Assembly (NCBI GenBank): GCA_025458865.1
Contig: JALORP010000021.1
Location: forward strand, 1 to 42,534
Length of the DNA stretch: 42,534 nt
Source: Steroidobacteraceae bacterium
GTDB taxonomy: Bacteria; Pseudomonadota; Gammaproteobacteria; Steroidobacterales; Steroidobacteraceae
Direction of reading: 5' to 3'
Position 1 is the stretch's first letter; every line of letters begins with the position of its first letter. Shown here piece after piece: positions 15,376 to 24,062 of the stretch. A program made the translations under genes and the position numbers. The notes under the pieces are model-generated. The model did no database searches and was not told the DNA's origin. It saw nothing but the letters and a program-made list of their open reading frames with translations.

Positions 15376-17856
15376 ATGACGGTTAGAAACGCTGCCCGCC
15401 TCGCCGTTGCGACCCTCGCGCTGCTCCTGTGCGGCACGAGCCAGGGCGCACAGGACGCTGCGCCGCAACCCGACGCTGCGAAGGTGGTCACGGCGATTCC
15501 TGCGGCCGAAATACCCTCGCAGGCGGACGTCGACGAACGCCAGGCCCGTGCAGTGGCGGAGCGCGCCCGCAACGCAGACCTCGCTGCGCTCCTCGCCCCG
15601 CGCCTCGAGGCAATCGACCGGGCGGCGCGGGACCTCGCCACGGCCACCGAGTCGCAGGCGCTGCGGCGCCTGCCCGCGATGCGCCTGGAGAGCCTCTCGC
15701 GTCACTGGTCTTTCCACGAGCGGCAGCTCGAAAGGTGGCGGGGCGACCTGCAGGACATTGCGTCCGGCTTCACGGCAGATGCGGGCGAGCTCGCGCGCCG
15801 GCGCGCCGCATGGGAGGCGACCCGCGCCCTTGCGCGAGAGTACGGGGCCGCGTCACTCCTCGACCGGCGCGTCGACTCGGTCCTCGCACAGCTGGCCGAG
15901 GCGGAGCGGGCCCTGTCAGGCCCGCTGGACGAGCAACTGCGCCTGTCGGGTCGTGCAGCGTCTGTCGAGGCCCGCATCGGGACGGCCCAGGCCGAGGTCG
16001 CGACGGCCATCCGCTTCATAGACGAGCGTCTCCTCAGGCTCGACGCACCGCCCCTGTGGCGGCTCGACGAACAGCCGTCGCGCGCGGGCGATACCGCCGG
16101 CGCGGCCCGTTCGGGCCTGGCGCTCGACATCGACTTCCTGCGCGCCTACGCAACGGCCAATGCGGCCCGGCTCGTCGGACACGGCCTCGCGCTGCTGCTG
16201 CTGCTGCCGCTGCTGTTCTGGCTGCGGCGCCAGAGCGAGCGCCGGATCGCCGGCGACGAAGACTTGAGGGCCTCCTCCGGCCCGCTGCTGCGGCCGGTCT
16301 CCGCCTGGCTCGTGCTCTCGCTGATGAGCGTGCTGATCGTGGAGCCCGACGCGCCGATCCTCGTGCACGAGCTGGCATTCCTGCTGACTCTGGTGCCGGT
16401 GCTGCGCATCCTGCCGCGGCGGATGTTCGACACGCTGGGCCCCTGGCCCTACGCGGCGACGGCCCTCTACCTGCTCTATCACCTGAGCTTCCTGTTCGTG
16501 GGTCACCCGGTGAATCACCGCCTGTACCTGCTGGCGCTGACGCTCCTGACCCTGGCGACGCTGGTCTGGCTCCTGCTCGCCCGGCGCGGCGCAGCACCGT
16601 CCGGGCGGCTGCCCCGGGCGCTGCGCGCGCTGGGCTGGGCCTCGGTGGGCGCACTGGCAGGATCCGCGGCCGTGGGTGCGCTGGGCAACGTCACGCTGGC
16701 CGAGGTTATCACCGGCGGCGTGCTCGACTCGGGCTATGTCGGTCTCGCGCTGTACGCCGGCGTGAGCGTGGTAGGCGCGCTCCTGCGCCTGTCGATGGCG
16801 CCAGGGGCCGCGCCCGCCGCCGGCGTGGCGGCCGGGCCTTCGCAGCCGCTGCTGCAGATCGCCGGGCGGCTGGTGAAGCTGGCGGCCCTCGCCGTATGGG
16901 TCGTGGTGACCCTGAACGAGTTCCGCCTGTACCGGCCGGTCTCGGCCGCGATCGGCGCGGTGCTGACCTATCCGCTCGAGGCGGGCAACGTCTCGCTGAC
17001 CCTCGGCGAGGTGCTCGTGTTCGGCGTGTCGGTCTACGTGGCGCTGTGGACCGCGCGCAGCATCCGCGTCGTGCTGGAGGGCCGGGTCCTGCCACGCATG
17101 GACCTGCCGCGCGGCGTCGGCAACAGCATCGCCTCGCTCAGCTACTACGCGCTCGTGCTGCTCGGCTTCGTGGTCGCCCTCGGCGTCGCCGGCTTCGAGA
17201 TGAGCCAGCTGGCGATCGTCGTCGGCGCACTCAGCGTCGGCATCGGCTTCGGCCTGCAGAACGTGGTGAACAACTTCGTCTCCGGCCTGATCCTGATGTT
17301 CGAGCGGCCGATCCGGCCGGGCGACGTGGTGGACGTCGCCGGCACCTCGGGCCGGGTCCGCGAGATCGGCATGCGCGCGACGACCGTCGCCACCTTCGAG
17401 GGCGCCGACGTGGTCGTGCCGAACGGCGCGCTGCTGTCGCAGAACCTCATCAACTGGACGCTCAGCGACATGCGCCGGCGCATCGACGTGAACGTGGGCG
17501 TCGCCTACGGCACCGACCCCAGGCGCGTGATCGAGCTGCTGGTCGAGGTGGCACGAGAGACCCCAGGAGTCTCCGCCCTGCCGGATCCCCTGGTCCTGTT
17601 CACTGGCTTCGGCGCCAGTTCGCTCGACTTCGTGGTGCGGTGCTGGACCGACGACTATGGCGAGTCCGTGGTGATCCGCAGCAACCTCGCGGTCCGGGTC
17701 CACGACGCGCTCATGGCGGCCGGAATCGAAATCCCGTTCCCGCAGCAGGACCTGCACCTGCGCAGCGTCTCGCCGGAGGCACGACGCGTGCTGCAGGGCC
17801 GGGGCACGCCGGATCCTGGCCTCGCGGCCGGTGACCCTCCCGGCCCCGTCGCATGA
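15376..17856 (+). CDS. Large MscS-family mechanosensitive channel with periplasmic N-terminal domain
   Basis: 826 residues, far longer than MscS (about 290) and built like YbiO/MscK/DUF3772 channels. A signal peptide (1-24) is followed by a helical, coiled-coil-rich periplasmic region to about 250. About eight hydrophobic segments then lead to the MscS core (about 560-800). The pore-lining helix is seen as QLAIVVGALSVGIGFGLQN, followed by VVNNFVSGLILMFERPIRPGD and the beta-domain motif GRVREIGMRATTV, then DVVVPNGALLSQNLINWT. Such channels open under membrane tension and protect against hypo-osmotic shock. The C-terminal 30 residues are Pro/Gly rich and probably disordered. The gene is divergent from ppk2 with a 133-nt gap. 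Confidence 0.93.
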   Translation: MTVRNAARLAVATLALLLCGTSQGAQDAAPQPDAAKVVTAIPAAEIPSQADVDERQARAVAERARNADLAALLAPRLEAIDRAARDLATATESQALRRLPAMRLESLSRHWSFHERQLERWRGDLQDIASGFTADAGELARRRAAWEATRALAREYGAASLLDRRVDSVLAQLAEAERALSGPLDEQLRLSGRAASVEARIGTAQAEVATAIRFIDERLLRLDAPPLWRLDEQPSRAGDTAGAARSGLALDIDFLRAYATANAARLVGHGLALLLLLPLLFWLRRQSERRIAGDEDLRASSGPLLRPVSAWLVLSLMSVLIVEPDAPILVHELAFLLTLVPVLRILPRRMFDTLGPWPYAATALYLLYHLSFLFVGHPVNHRLYLLALTLLTLATLVWLLLARRGAAPSGRLPRALRALGWASVGALAGSAAVGALGNVTLAEVITGGVLDSGYVGLALYAGVSVVGALLRLSMAPGAAPAAGVAAGPSQPLLQIAGRLVKLAALAVWVVVTLNEFRLYRPVSAAIGAVLTYPLEAGNVSLTLGEVLVFGVSVYVALWTARSIRVVLEGRVLPRMDLPRGVGNSIASLSYYALVLLGFVVALGVAGFEMSQLAIVVGALSVGIGFGLQNVVNNFVSGLILMFERPIRPGDVVDVAGTSGRVREIGMRATTVATFEGADVVVPNGALLSQNLINWTLSDMRRRIDVNVGVAYGTDPRRVIELLVEVARETPGVSALPDPLVLFTGFGASSLDFVVRCWTDDYGESVVIRSNLAVRVHDALMAAGIEIPFPQQDLHLRSVSPEARRVLQGRGTPDPGLAAGDPPGPVA

Positions 17857-17968
17857 CCCCGCCGTCCGCGACTACGGGATTTACCTAGGCCGACCGACCC
17901 GGCATCTGCCAGCATAACCACCACTTCCTGGCCTTGCGGCCGGTTGTTGGCTGCCCCTTTCCCTCACG

Positions 17969-20278
17969 ATGGAAATGACCATGTCCCCTCACGCCCTGCG
18001 GTCATGCCTCGCATGCCTGCTCGCATCGTCGATCCTGTTCGCCCCGCCGGCGCCCGCCGACGACTCCATCGCAGCCGCCGCGCCGCGCGACGCCGGGGCC
18101 GCCCGCCCGCGCATTGGGCTGGTGCTGGCCGGCGGCGGCGCCAAGGGCGGCGCGCATGTCGGCGTCCTCAAGGTGCTCGAAGAGATGAACGTGCCGATCG
18201 ACTGCATCGCGGGCACGAGCATGGGCGCACTCGTCGGGGCCGGCTACGCCTCGGGCATCCCTGCGAAGGACCTGCAGACTTTCGTCACCACCATCGACTG
18301 GAAGTCGGTGGTGGGCGGCCTCGGCGAACGCGACCTGCAGCCGATCGAGGAGAAGCGCTCGGGCGTCACCTACAGCAACCAGCTGGAGCTGGGCCTGCGC
18401 GACGGGCAGGTAATCATGCCACCGGGCCTCGTGAAGACGGCCGGCATCGAGGACCTGCTGCGGAGCTATGTGGCGAATGCGCGAATGCAGTCGAGCTTCG
18501 ACCGGCTGCCGATTCCCTACCGCGCGGTGGCCACCGACATGATCACCGGCGAGATGGTCGTGATCGGCAGCGGCGACCTCGCCACGGCGATGCGCGCCAG
18601 CATGGCGATCCCGGGCGCCTTCGCGCCCGTCGTCACCGACAAGCACATCCTCTCGGACGGCGGCCTGGTGCGGAACATCCCGGTGGACGTGGCGCGCAAC
18701 CTGTGCGCGGACGTCGTGATCGTGGTCGACCTCGTCGAGCCGGCGGCGGATCCTGCGAAGCTGCAGTCGGCGACGCAGCTCATGGGCCGCAGCACCGACG
18801 TCATGATCGTCGCCAACGAGAGGCTGCAGCTGCAGACCCTGACCGAGCGCGACGTGCTGATCAGCGTGCCGATGGGCGACATCGGCACCGCGGACTTCGA
18901 GCGCATCCCGGAGACCATCCCACTCGGTGAAACGGCGGCGCGCGCGGCCGCCGAGCGCCTCGCCACCCTGGCCCTGCCGCGCGGCGAGTACCTCGCCTGG
19001 CGCGGCAAGGTCACCTCCTCACAGGCGATCGACGCGCAGGTCGCCGAGGTGCGCTACGAGGGCCTCACCCGGGTGAACCCCGAGTTCCTGGCGAGTCGCG
19101 CCGAGGTGAAGCCAGGCGACAAGGTCGACACGCAGACGCTAAGCGCCGAGGCGCAGCGCACGTCGGCGCTGCACGAGATGGAGTCGGTCGCGTACCGGCT
19201 GACCGGCGATCCCGCGGCGCCGACCCTGGAGTGGCTGCCGCAGGAGAAGCGCTGGGGGCCGGACTATCTGAAGTTCGATTTCGGCATGTACGCCTCGGAG
19301 GGCGGCGACCTCGCCTTCGTGCTCTACGGCAAGCACACCCGCAGCTGGGTGAACGAGCTCGGCGCCGAGTGGCGCAATGAGGTCCAGCTCGGCTACGAGA
19401 ACATGCTGGTCACCAGCTTCTACCAGCCCCTCGATACGGCACAGCGGTTCTTCGTCGAGCCCAGGATCGCCCTGGTGCGCACCTGGGAGGACGTCTACCT
19501 CGACGAGGAGCGCATCGGCCGCTACCGGTTCAGCGACGTTGGCGGCACCCTGGATTTCGGCGTCAACCTAGGGAACTACGCGCAGGGGCGTCTCGGCTAC
19601 CTCTTCACGCGGCGCGAGGCCAGCCGGGACACGGGCTCGCTGGTGCTCCCCGAAGGCGACGCGAATGACGCCGGACTGATGGCGCAGTTCACCTGGGACA
19701 GCCGCGACACGCCCTTCAACGCGACCCGCGGCGTGGCGGCGTCGCTCGAGTATGTCCTGAGCGACGAGTCGGTCGGCGCCGACCGCGACTGGCAGCGCAT
19801 CGAGGCCGGCCTCGGCGTCGCCCTGCCGGTGCGCAGGGACGTGATCTGGCTGACCATGGCGGGCGGCTCGGCCCTGGGCACCGACCTGCCCACCGACCGG
19901 GCCTTCTCGCTCGGTGGCCCGAGCAGCTTCCCGGGCTACGAACTCGGCGAGCGACGCTCCCGGGAATACTGGACGGTTTCGGGCAGCTACCTGTGGAAGG
20001 TCAAGGACATCCTGTCCATCCGCGGCCAGGCGCTGTACGTCGGCGCAAGGCTGCAGGCGGGCCAGTTCTACGACCGCATCTCGGAAGTCGACGGCGCGCT
20101 GGCCTTCGTCGACGACTCGGCCGTCTATGGGGGTTCCGTTTACCTGACCGGTCGCACGTTCATCGGGCCCCTGACGGTCGGTGTCGGGGTCACCAGCACC
20201 GACGCCTGGAGCCTGTGGATCGCCATCGGCCGGCCGGTGGGCCACGGCACCATCCTCGAGAAAGGCGTGTTCCGCTAG
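17969..20278 (+). CDS. Patatin-like phospholipase fused to an outer-membrane barrel (PlpD type)
   Basis: 769 residues. Signal peptide (about 1-31), patatin domain (about 48-330), one POTRA-like domain (about 350-420) and a C-terminal BamA-type 16-strand-like barrel (about 430-769): the layout of type Vd autotransporters such as PlpD. The Ser/Asp dyad is present: oxyanion loop GGGAKG (55-60), nucleophile Ser84 in GTSMG, and Asp230 in DGG. Barrel signs include alternating aromatic strands, SRDTPFNATRG and FSLGGPSSFPGYELGERR. The enzyme would be shown at the cell surface and may cut phospholipids. The last residues are VFR rather than the common terminal Phe/Trp. The first of three near Met codons is taken; any leaves the signal peptide intact. 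Confidence 0.93.
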   Translation: MEMTMSPHALRSCLACLLASSILFAPPAPADDSIAAAAPRDAGAARPRIGLVLAGGGAKGGAHVGVLKVLEEMNVPIDCIAGTSMGALVGAGYASGIPAKDLQTFVTTIDWKSVVGGLGERDLQPIEEKRSGVTYSNQLELGLRDGQVIMPPGLVKTAGIEDLLRSYVANARMQSSFDRLPIPYRAVATDMITGEMVVIGSGDLATAMRASMAIPGAFAPVVTDKHILSDGGLVRNIPVDVARNLCADVVIVVDLVEPAADPAKLQSATQLMGRSTDVMIVANERLQLQTLTERDVLISVPMGDIGTADFERIPETIPLGETAARAAAERLATLALPRGEYLAWRGKVTSSQAIDAQVAEVRYEGLTRVNPEFLASRAEVKPGDKVDTQTLSAEAQRTSALHEMESVAYRLTGDPAAPTLEWLPQEKRWGPDYLKFDFGMYASEGGDLAFVLYGKHTRSWVNELGAEWRNEVQLGYENMLVTSFYQPLDTAQRFFVEPRIALVRTWEDVYLDEERIGRYRFSDVGGTLDFGVNLGNYAQGRLGYLFTRREASRDTGSLVLPEGDANDAGLMAQFTWDSRDTPFNATRGVAASLEYVLSDESVGADRDWQRIEAGLGVALPVRRDVIWLTMAGGSALGTDLPTDRAFSLGGPSSFPGYELGERRSREYWTVSGSYLWKVKDILSIRGQALYVGARLQAGQFYDRISEVDGALAFVDDSAVYGGSVYLTGRTFIGPLTVGVGVTSTDAWSLWIAIGRPVGHGTILEKGVFR

Positions 20279-20285
20279 GCGCGCG

Positions 20286-21788
20286 TCAGGGCGCGGCGGT
20301 CTCGACTGCCGCGTCCATTGCCTCGGGCACCCCCACCGACTCCCGGATGCGCGCGCGGATCACCTCGAAGAACGGGTTGCTGCGGATACGAGCGAACATG
20401 CCGAGCGGCACGACGAGCGCGCCGGCCTCGCCGCGTGCCGCGATCGCGCCGAGGTTGAACCCGGTGCCCGTCGGCGGCGAGAGGCCGTAGAGCGGATCGT
20501 CCGCGGCGAAAGGCAGCGCCGTGTGGCCGAGCGAGAACACGCCGGCCGGCCAACGCAGCATCCAGTCCCGGACCCGGACATCTGGCTGCCCGGCATTGCG
20601 CGTGTACTCCGCAATCTCGCCCGACTCCGGCGAGCGGTTGCCGACGAGGGTCAGGGAGAAGGGCAGGTCGACCGCCTGCCTCATCTTCTCGAGGTCCTCG
20701 ATCGGGCCCGGAGCGATCAAGCCGCGCAGTCGGTCGCGCTGGTTCACGTCGAACACGACGAGGCCGTGACCGCCGCCCGGCGGCAAACGCCCGAGCAGGC
20801 GGCGGACGACCTCCCGGGCGGTGATGGTCGAATCCACGATAGACTGAAAGGCGAGTACGCGCGGCATGTCGCCGAGGCGGCCCGTCTGCTCCGCCTCGTC
20901 GAGGCCGCGGTCCAGTTCCTTCGTGAGCCGGTAGATCTGGTTGGCGGCATTCACGGGGAAGGAGTTGTACTTGTACGGGTCGTATTCCGGCAGAACGTCC
21001 ATCCAGTCGGATTTCTCGAAGGCGGGGATGAACGACAGGCCGGCGAGGACGTTGGTCAGCACCGCGAACTCGCTGATGCCGATGGCCGGCGAGAGCAGGT
21101 ACAGGCCGTCGACCCGCGGCAATGACGAGTTCTCGATCGCGCGCACCGCATACAGCGTCACCAGCGCCGCGCCCGTCGAGAAGCCGCCTGCGTAAAGGGG
21201 GTTCCCCTCGCCGGCCCTGCCTGCCGCATGACGGGCGGCGAGTTCCACTGCCGCGTACCAGTCCTCCCATCGCACATCGACTAGGGCCGACGGCAGCGTG
21301 CCGTGGCCAGGCATCCGCAGCGCCACCACGTGGAATCCCAGCTCGCGGAAAGTCCCGGCCACCGCGCGCATCGCGTAGGGAGAGTCGGTCAGTCCGTGCA
21401 CCAGCAGCACCGCCCCGCGCGGTTCGCCCTCGGGTGCCAGCTCGTATGACCGGTTCCAGGGCGTATCCAGCGCCATCCGGGCCGGGAGGCTTCCCGGCGT
21501 GTAGCGTCCGAGCGGCTGCGTGTCGGCCGCCTCCGGGTCGTCCAGCACCCGCTGCTCGAGCTCGGCGAAAAGCCGCTCCTCGAGCGCCTGGTACTCGTCG
21601 AAGGACGCCGGGGCATTCCCCGCCGTCGCGCGAAACTCCTCCTCGAGCGTGATCCGGTGCCAGGCCTGCAGATCCGGCAGCCGGACCCTTGCCTGGAGGG
21701 CGTAGACGAACACGATGGTCGCGAGAACCGTCGCGCCGAATCCCGCCAGGTAGGCCAGCCACCGTCCGAACCGGTTCAGATGAGTCAT
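20286..21788 (-). CDS. Membrane-anchored alpha/beta hydrolase
   Basis: 500 residues. A single N-terminal membrane helix (about 10-32) anchors a large alpha/beta hydrolase. Seen: VLLVHGLTDSPYAMR (128-141, oxyanion HG), RMPGHGTLPSAL, nucleophile Ser204 in GFSTG, and a late GHTALPF that could supply the His. The LTDSP and PGHG motifs resemble serine aminopeptidase S33 and carboxylesterase/lysophospholipase relatives, but the protein is about 200 residues longer because of inserts after the nucleophile. The ATG at 21788 has GGGAGAAG 7 nt upstream. It ends 7 nt from the convergent patatin gene; two predicted lipid hydrolases end to end may be coincidence. Confidence 0.85.
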   Translation of the reverse strand: MTHLNRFGRWLAYLAGFGATVLATIVFVYALQARVRLPDLQAWHRITLEEEFRATAGNAPASFDEYQALEERLFAELEQRVLDDPEAADTQPLGRYTPGSLPARMALDTPWNRSYELAPEGEPRGAVLLVHGLTDSPYAMRAVAGTFRELGFHVVALRMPGHGTLPSALVDVRWEDWYAAVELAARHAAGRAGEGNPLYAGGFSTGAALVTLYAVRAIENSSLPRVDGLYLLSPAIGISEFAVLTNVLAGLSFIPAFEKSDWMDVLPEYDPYKYNSFPVNAANQIYRLTKELDRGLDEAEQTGRLGDMPRVLAFQSIVDSTITAREVVRRLLGRLPPGGGHGLVVFDVNQRDRLRGLIAPGPIEDLEKMRQAVDLPFSLTLVGNRSPESGEIAEYTRNAGQPDVRVRDWMLRWPAGVFSLGHTALPFAADDPLYGLSPPTGTGFNLGAIAARGEAGALVVPLGMFARIRSNPFFEVIRARIRESVGVPEAMDAAVETAAP

Positions 21789-21868
21789 GCCGCTTCTCCC
21801 GGACGAGCACCAGATTCTGGCCGCCGTTGTCGCATCATCCGGCAAGGCCAATGGCGCGTGAAGCAGAT

Positions 21869-21887
21869 CGGCTTGCCCGGCAAGCCG
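21869..21887. repeat. 19-nt inverted repeat in a divergent promoter region
   Basis: CGGCTTGCC-C-GGCAAGCCG, 9-bp arms around a single C, in the 208-nt gap between the divergent hydrolase (start 21788) and DUF1622 gene (start 21997). Position and shape fit a regulator-binding site acting on both genes. Nothing else stands out in the gap. Confidence 0.5.
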
Positions 21888-21996
21888 GATCCGCCATTGC
21901 GGCAGGTCCGCTTGGCGTTGCGTCGCCGCTTGCCTAAGCTGCATGCGACCGGGCCACGGTCCGCGGCAGGCCTGCTGCGGCAGGGAGGGAACCGGC

Positions 21997-22350
21997 ATGG
22001 AATACAGTCATCTCGTCGAGTCTTCGGCACGCATCGTGGAGATCGCTGGAGTTGGCGTGCTGCTGCTGGGTGCGCTTCTCGCCGGCGGGGTCTTCGTTTT
22101 CCGTCTTTCCCGCACCACCGGCTTCGAAAACGCCTATCACGGCCTCAGGACCGACCTGGGCCGAGCCATCCTGCTGGGCCTCGAGCTGCTCGTGATCGCC
22201 GACATCATCGGCACCGTCGCCATAGAGCCCACGCTGCAGAACCTCGGCGTGCTCGCGGTCATCGTGGCCATCCGCACGGCCCTGTCCTTCACGCTGGAGC
22301 TCGAAGTGAGCGGGCGCTGGCCGTGGCAGCGCACGGCGGCAGGTCGATGA
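21997..22350 (+). CDS. DUF1622 membrane protein
   Basis: 117 residues with three hydrophobic helices (about 10-36, 56-73, 80-100). The pattern ARIVEIAGVGVLLLGALLAG, then a LRTDLGRAILLGLELLVIADII core and AVIVAIRTALSFTLELE, is that of the DUF1622 family, small inner-membrane proteins of unknown function. Strong ribosome site AGGGAGGGA before the ATG. It overlaps trmO by 4 nt (ATGA at 22347), so expression is coupled to that gene. Confidence 0.88.
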   Translation: MEYSHLVESSARIVEIAGVGVLLLGALLAGGVFVFRLSRTTGFENAYHGLRTDLGRAILLGLELLVIADIIGTVAIEPTLQNLGVLAVIVAIRTALSFTLELEVSGRWPWQRTAAGR

Positions 22351-23234
22351 CGCAGCTGCGCCACGACGATGGCAGCGACGGGGCGGCCGGCGATGGCTCC
22401 CCTGCCGGCAACGCGGACGATCCCGGCGCGCTTCGGCTGGTGCCGATCGGCTTAGTCCGGACCTCGATGGCCACCAAGGTCGAGGCACCGCGCCAGCCGG
22501 CCGCCGCATCCGCCGAAACGGCCCGCATCGAGCTGCTCCCGAACCGCAACTTCGAGCATGCGCTCGAGGACCTCGCGGGCTGGGACTACCTATGGGTGAT
22601 CTACTGGTTCCATCTGAACGAGGGCTGGCGGCCCAAGGTGCTGCCGCCGCGCAGCACCACCGGCCGCAAGGGCGTGTTCGCGACCCGCTCGCCGCACCGG
22701 CCGAACCCGCTGGGGCTGTCCGCGGTGCGCCTCGAGCGGATCGAGGGCCTGACGCTGCACGTGCGCGGCGCGGACATGGTGGACGGCACGCCGGTGCTCG
22801 ACCTCAAGCCCTACGTGCCCTACACGGACGCGCACCCCGACGCGCGCAGTGGCTGGCTCGAGGACGCGGCCCGGGCGGCGCAGGCCGGCACGCCACCCGA
22901 CCCGCTCGGCGCCTGGCAGGTGCATCTCGAGCCGCTCGCTGCGGCGCAGGCCGACTGGGTCCGGCAGCGCACGGGCCTGCCGCTGCGCGAGCGCGTCGAG
23001 GCGACGCTGGCGCTCGGTCCGCAGCCCAATCCGTACCGTCGCATCAAGCGCGAGGGCGAGGCGTTCCGGCTCGCGATCAGGGACTGGCGCATGCGCTTCG
23101 CCGTCGACGGCCGCGAACTGCGCGTCCTCGAGGTCCGATCGGGCTACCGCGCGGCGCGGCTCGCCACGGCGGAGGATCCGGGGATCGACGCGCACCGGGA
23201 ATTCATCAACCGCTGGCCCTCGCAGGCGCCGTGA
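22347..23234 (+). CDS. trmO: tRNA (N6-threonylcarbamoyladenosine-37) N6-methyltransferase TrmO
   Basis: 295 residues. TrmO uses S-adenosylmethionine to methylate t6A37 to m6t6A37 in ANN-decoding tRNAs, tuning codon reading. The N-terminal beta-barrel domain has the UPF0066 signature FATRSPHRPNPLGLSAVRLE (111-130), preceded by LVPIGLVRTS and the YLWVIYWFHL strand; VLDLKPYVPYTDA ends the core. The C-terminal third is the less conserved extension seen in proteobacterial TrmO. The N-terminal 28 residues are Asp/Gly/Ala rich and extra. The ATG overlaps the DUF1622 stop. The substrate t6A needs Sua5, also encoded in this window at 35.2-36.2 kb. Confidence 0.93.
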   Translation: MTQLRHDDGSDGAAGDGSPAGNADDPGALRLVPIGLVRTSMATKVEAPRQPAAASAETARIELLPNRNFEHALEDLAGWDYLWVIYWFHLNEGWRPKVLPPRSTTGRKGVFATRSPHRPNPLGLSAVRLERIEGLTLHVRGADMVDGTPVLDLKPYVPYTDAHPDARSGWLEDAARAAQAGTPPDPLGAWQVHLEPLAAAQADWVRQRTGLPLRERVEATLALGPQPNPYRRIKREGEAFRLAIRDWRMRFAVDGRELRVLEVRSGYRAARLATAEDPGIDAHREFINRWPSQAP

Positions 23235-23281
23235 GCGGCGGCACGGCCCGCGACCCGCTTCGCCGGCGCGTCTCGCAGGTC

Positions 23282-23287
23282 TATGCT
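23282..23287 (+). promoter_or_regulatory. Candidate -10 box for leaderless start of the lipoprotein methyltransferase gene
   Basis: TATGCT followed by 6 nt and then the ATG at 23294; no Shine-Dalgarno at usable distance. No convincing -35. Confidence 0.35.
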
Positions 23288-23293
23288 GCCCGC

Positions 23294-24052
23294 ATGAAGC
23301 CGGCATGCTGGCCCCCGCTGCTCGCGCTGCTGTGCCTGGCCGGATGCCAGGAGGACACCGCGGCCGCGCCCGGCGCAGCCGCGCCAGAGGCGGATTCCTA
23401 CGCCGGGCAGCGACGCGCGATGGTGGAGCTTCAGCTTCGGGATCGAGGCATCGGCGACACGCGCGTCCTCGAGGCCATGGGCCGCGTGCCGCGGCACGAG
23501 CTGGTGCCCGCTGCGCTGCGCGGCGAAGCCTACGGCGACTACCCGCTGCCGATCGGCTACGAACAGACGATCTCCCAGCCCTACATCGTCGCCTTCATGA
23601 CCGAGGCGCTCATGCCGCGCGCCGGCGACCGCGTGCTCGAGGTCGGCACCGGCTCCGGCTACCAGGCCGCCGTGCTCGCCGAGCTGGTGGCCGAGGTCTA
23701 CACCATCGAGATCGTCGAGCCCCTCGGCCTCAGGGCTAGCGAGGACCTCGCCCGTCTCGGCTATCGCAACGTCCACGTGCGCATCGGCGACGGCTACCAA
23801 GGCTGGCCCGAGCACGCGCCCTTCGACGCGATCATCGTCACCTGCGCGCCCGAGGCCGTGCCGCAACCGCTGGTGGACCAGCTGCGCGAGGGTGGCCGGA
23901 TGATCATTCCCGTGGGCGAGCCGGGCCAGGGGCAGGAGCTCTACCTGCTCGAGAAGCGCGGCGGGAAGGTCCTCCGCCGGGCAATCCTGCCGGTGCGCTT
24001 CGTGCCGATGACGGGCGAAGCCGGGGGCGGCCGTCGACAGCCCCGGGATTGA
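23294..24052 (+). CDS. Protein-L-isoaspartate O-methyltransferase, predicted lipoprotein
   Basis: 252 residues. PIMT methylates isoaspartyl residues so that damaged proteins can be repaired. The catalytic domain (about 35-240) is canonical: YGDYPLPIGYEQTISQPYIVAFM with the QTISQP motif (91-96), SAM motif I VLEVGTGSGYQ (114-124), and GGRMIIPVG. Unusually, it starts with a lipoprotein signal, hydrophobic LLALLCLAGC with lipobox LAGC at Cys18, and a linker of Ala/Pro, so the product should be lipidated and sit in the periplasm, where SAM is not expected. Removing the signal leaves a full-length enzyme. PIMTs with export signals occur elsewhere, but their methyl donor supply is unexplained. A second, cytosolic PIMT-like gene lies at 32.7 kb. 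Confidence 0.9.
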   Translation: MKPACWPPLLALLCLAGCQEDTAAAPGAAAPEADSYAGQRRAMVELQLRDRGIGDTRVLEAMGRVPRHELVPAALRGEAYGDYPLPIGYEQTISQPYIVAFMTEALMPRAGDRVLEVGTGSGYQAAVLAELVAEVYTIEIVEPLGLRASEDLARLGYRNVHVRIGDGYQGWPEHAPFDAIIVTCAPEAVPQPLVDQLREGGRMIIPVGEPGQGQELYLLEKRGGKVLRRAILPVRFVPMTGEAGGGRRQPRD

Positions 24053-24062
24053 CCCCCGGGAA

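Noticed and set aside
15429..17834. 801-codon frame overlapping the MscS-type gene
   Set aside because: Arg/Ala/Gly-rich shadow reading; the other frame encodes an unmistakable channel.
23251..23293. Full sigma-70 promoter before the lipoprotein methyltransferase gene
   Set aside because: Only the -10-like TATGCT is present; the position expected for a -35 (CTTCGC) does not match.
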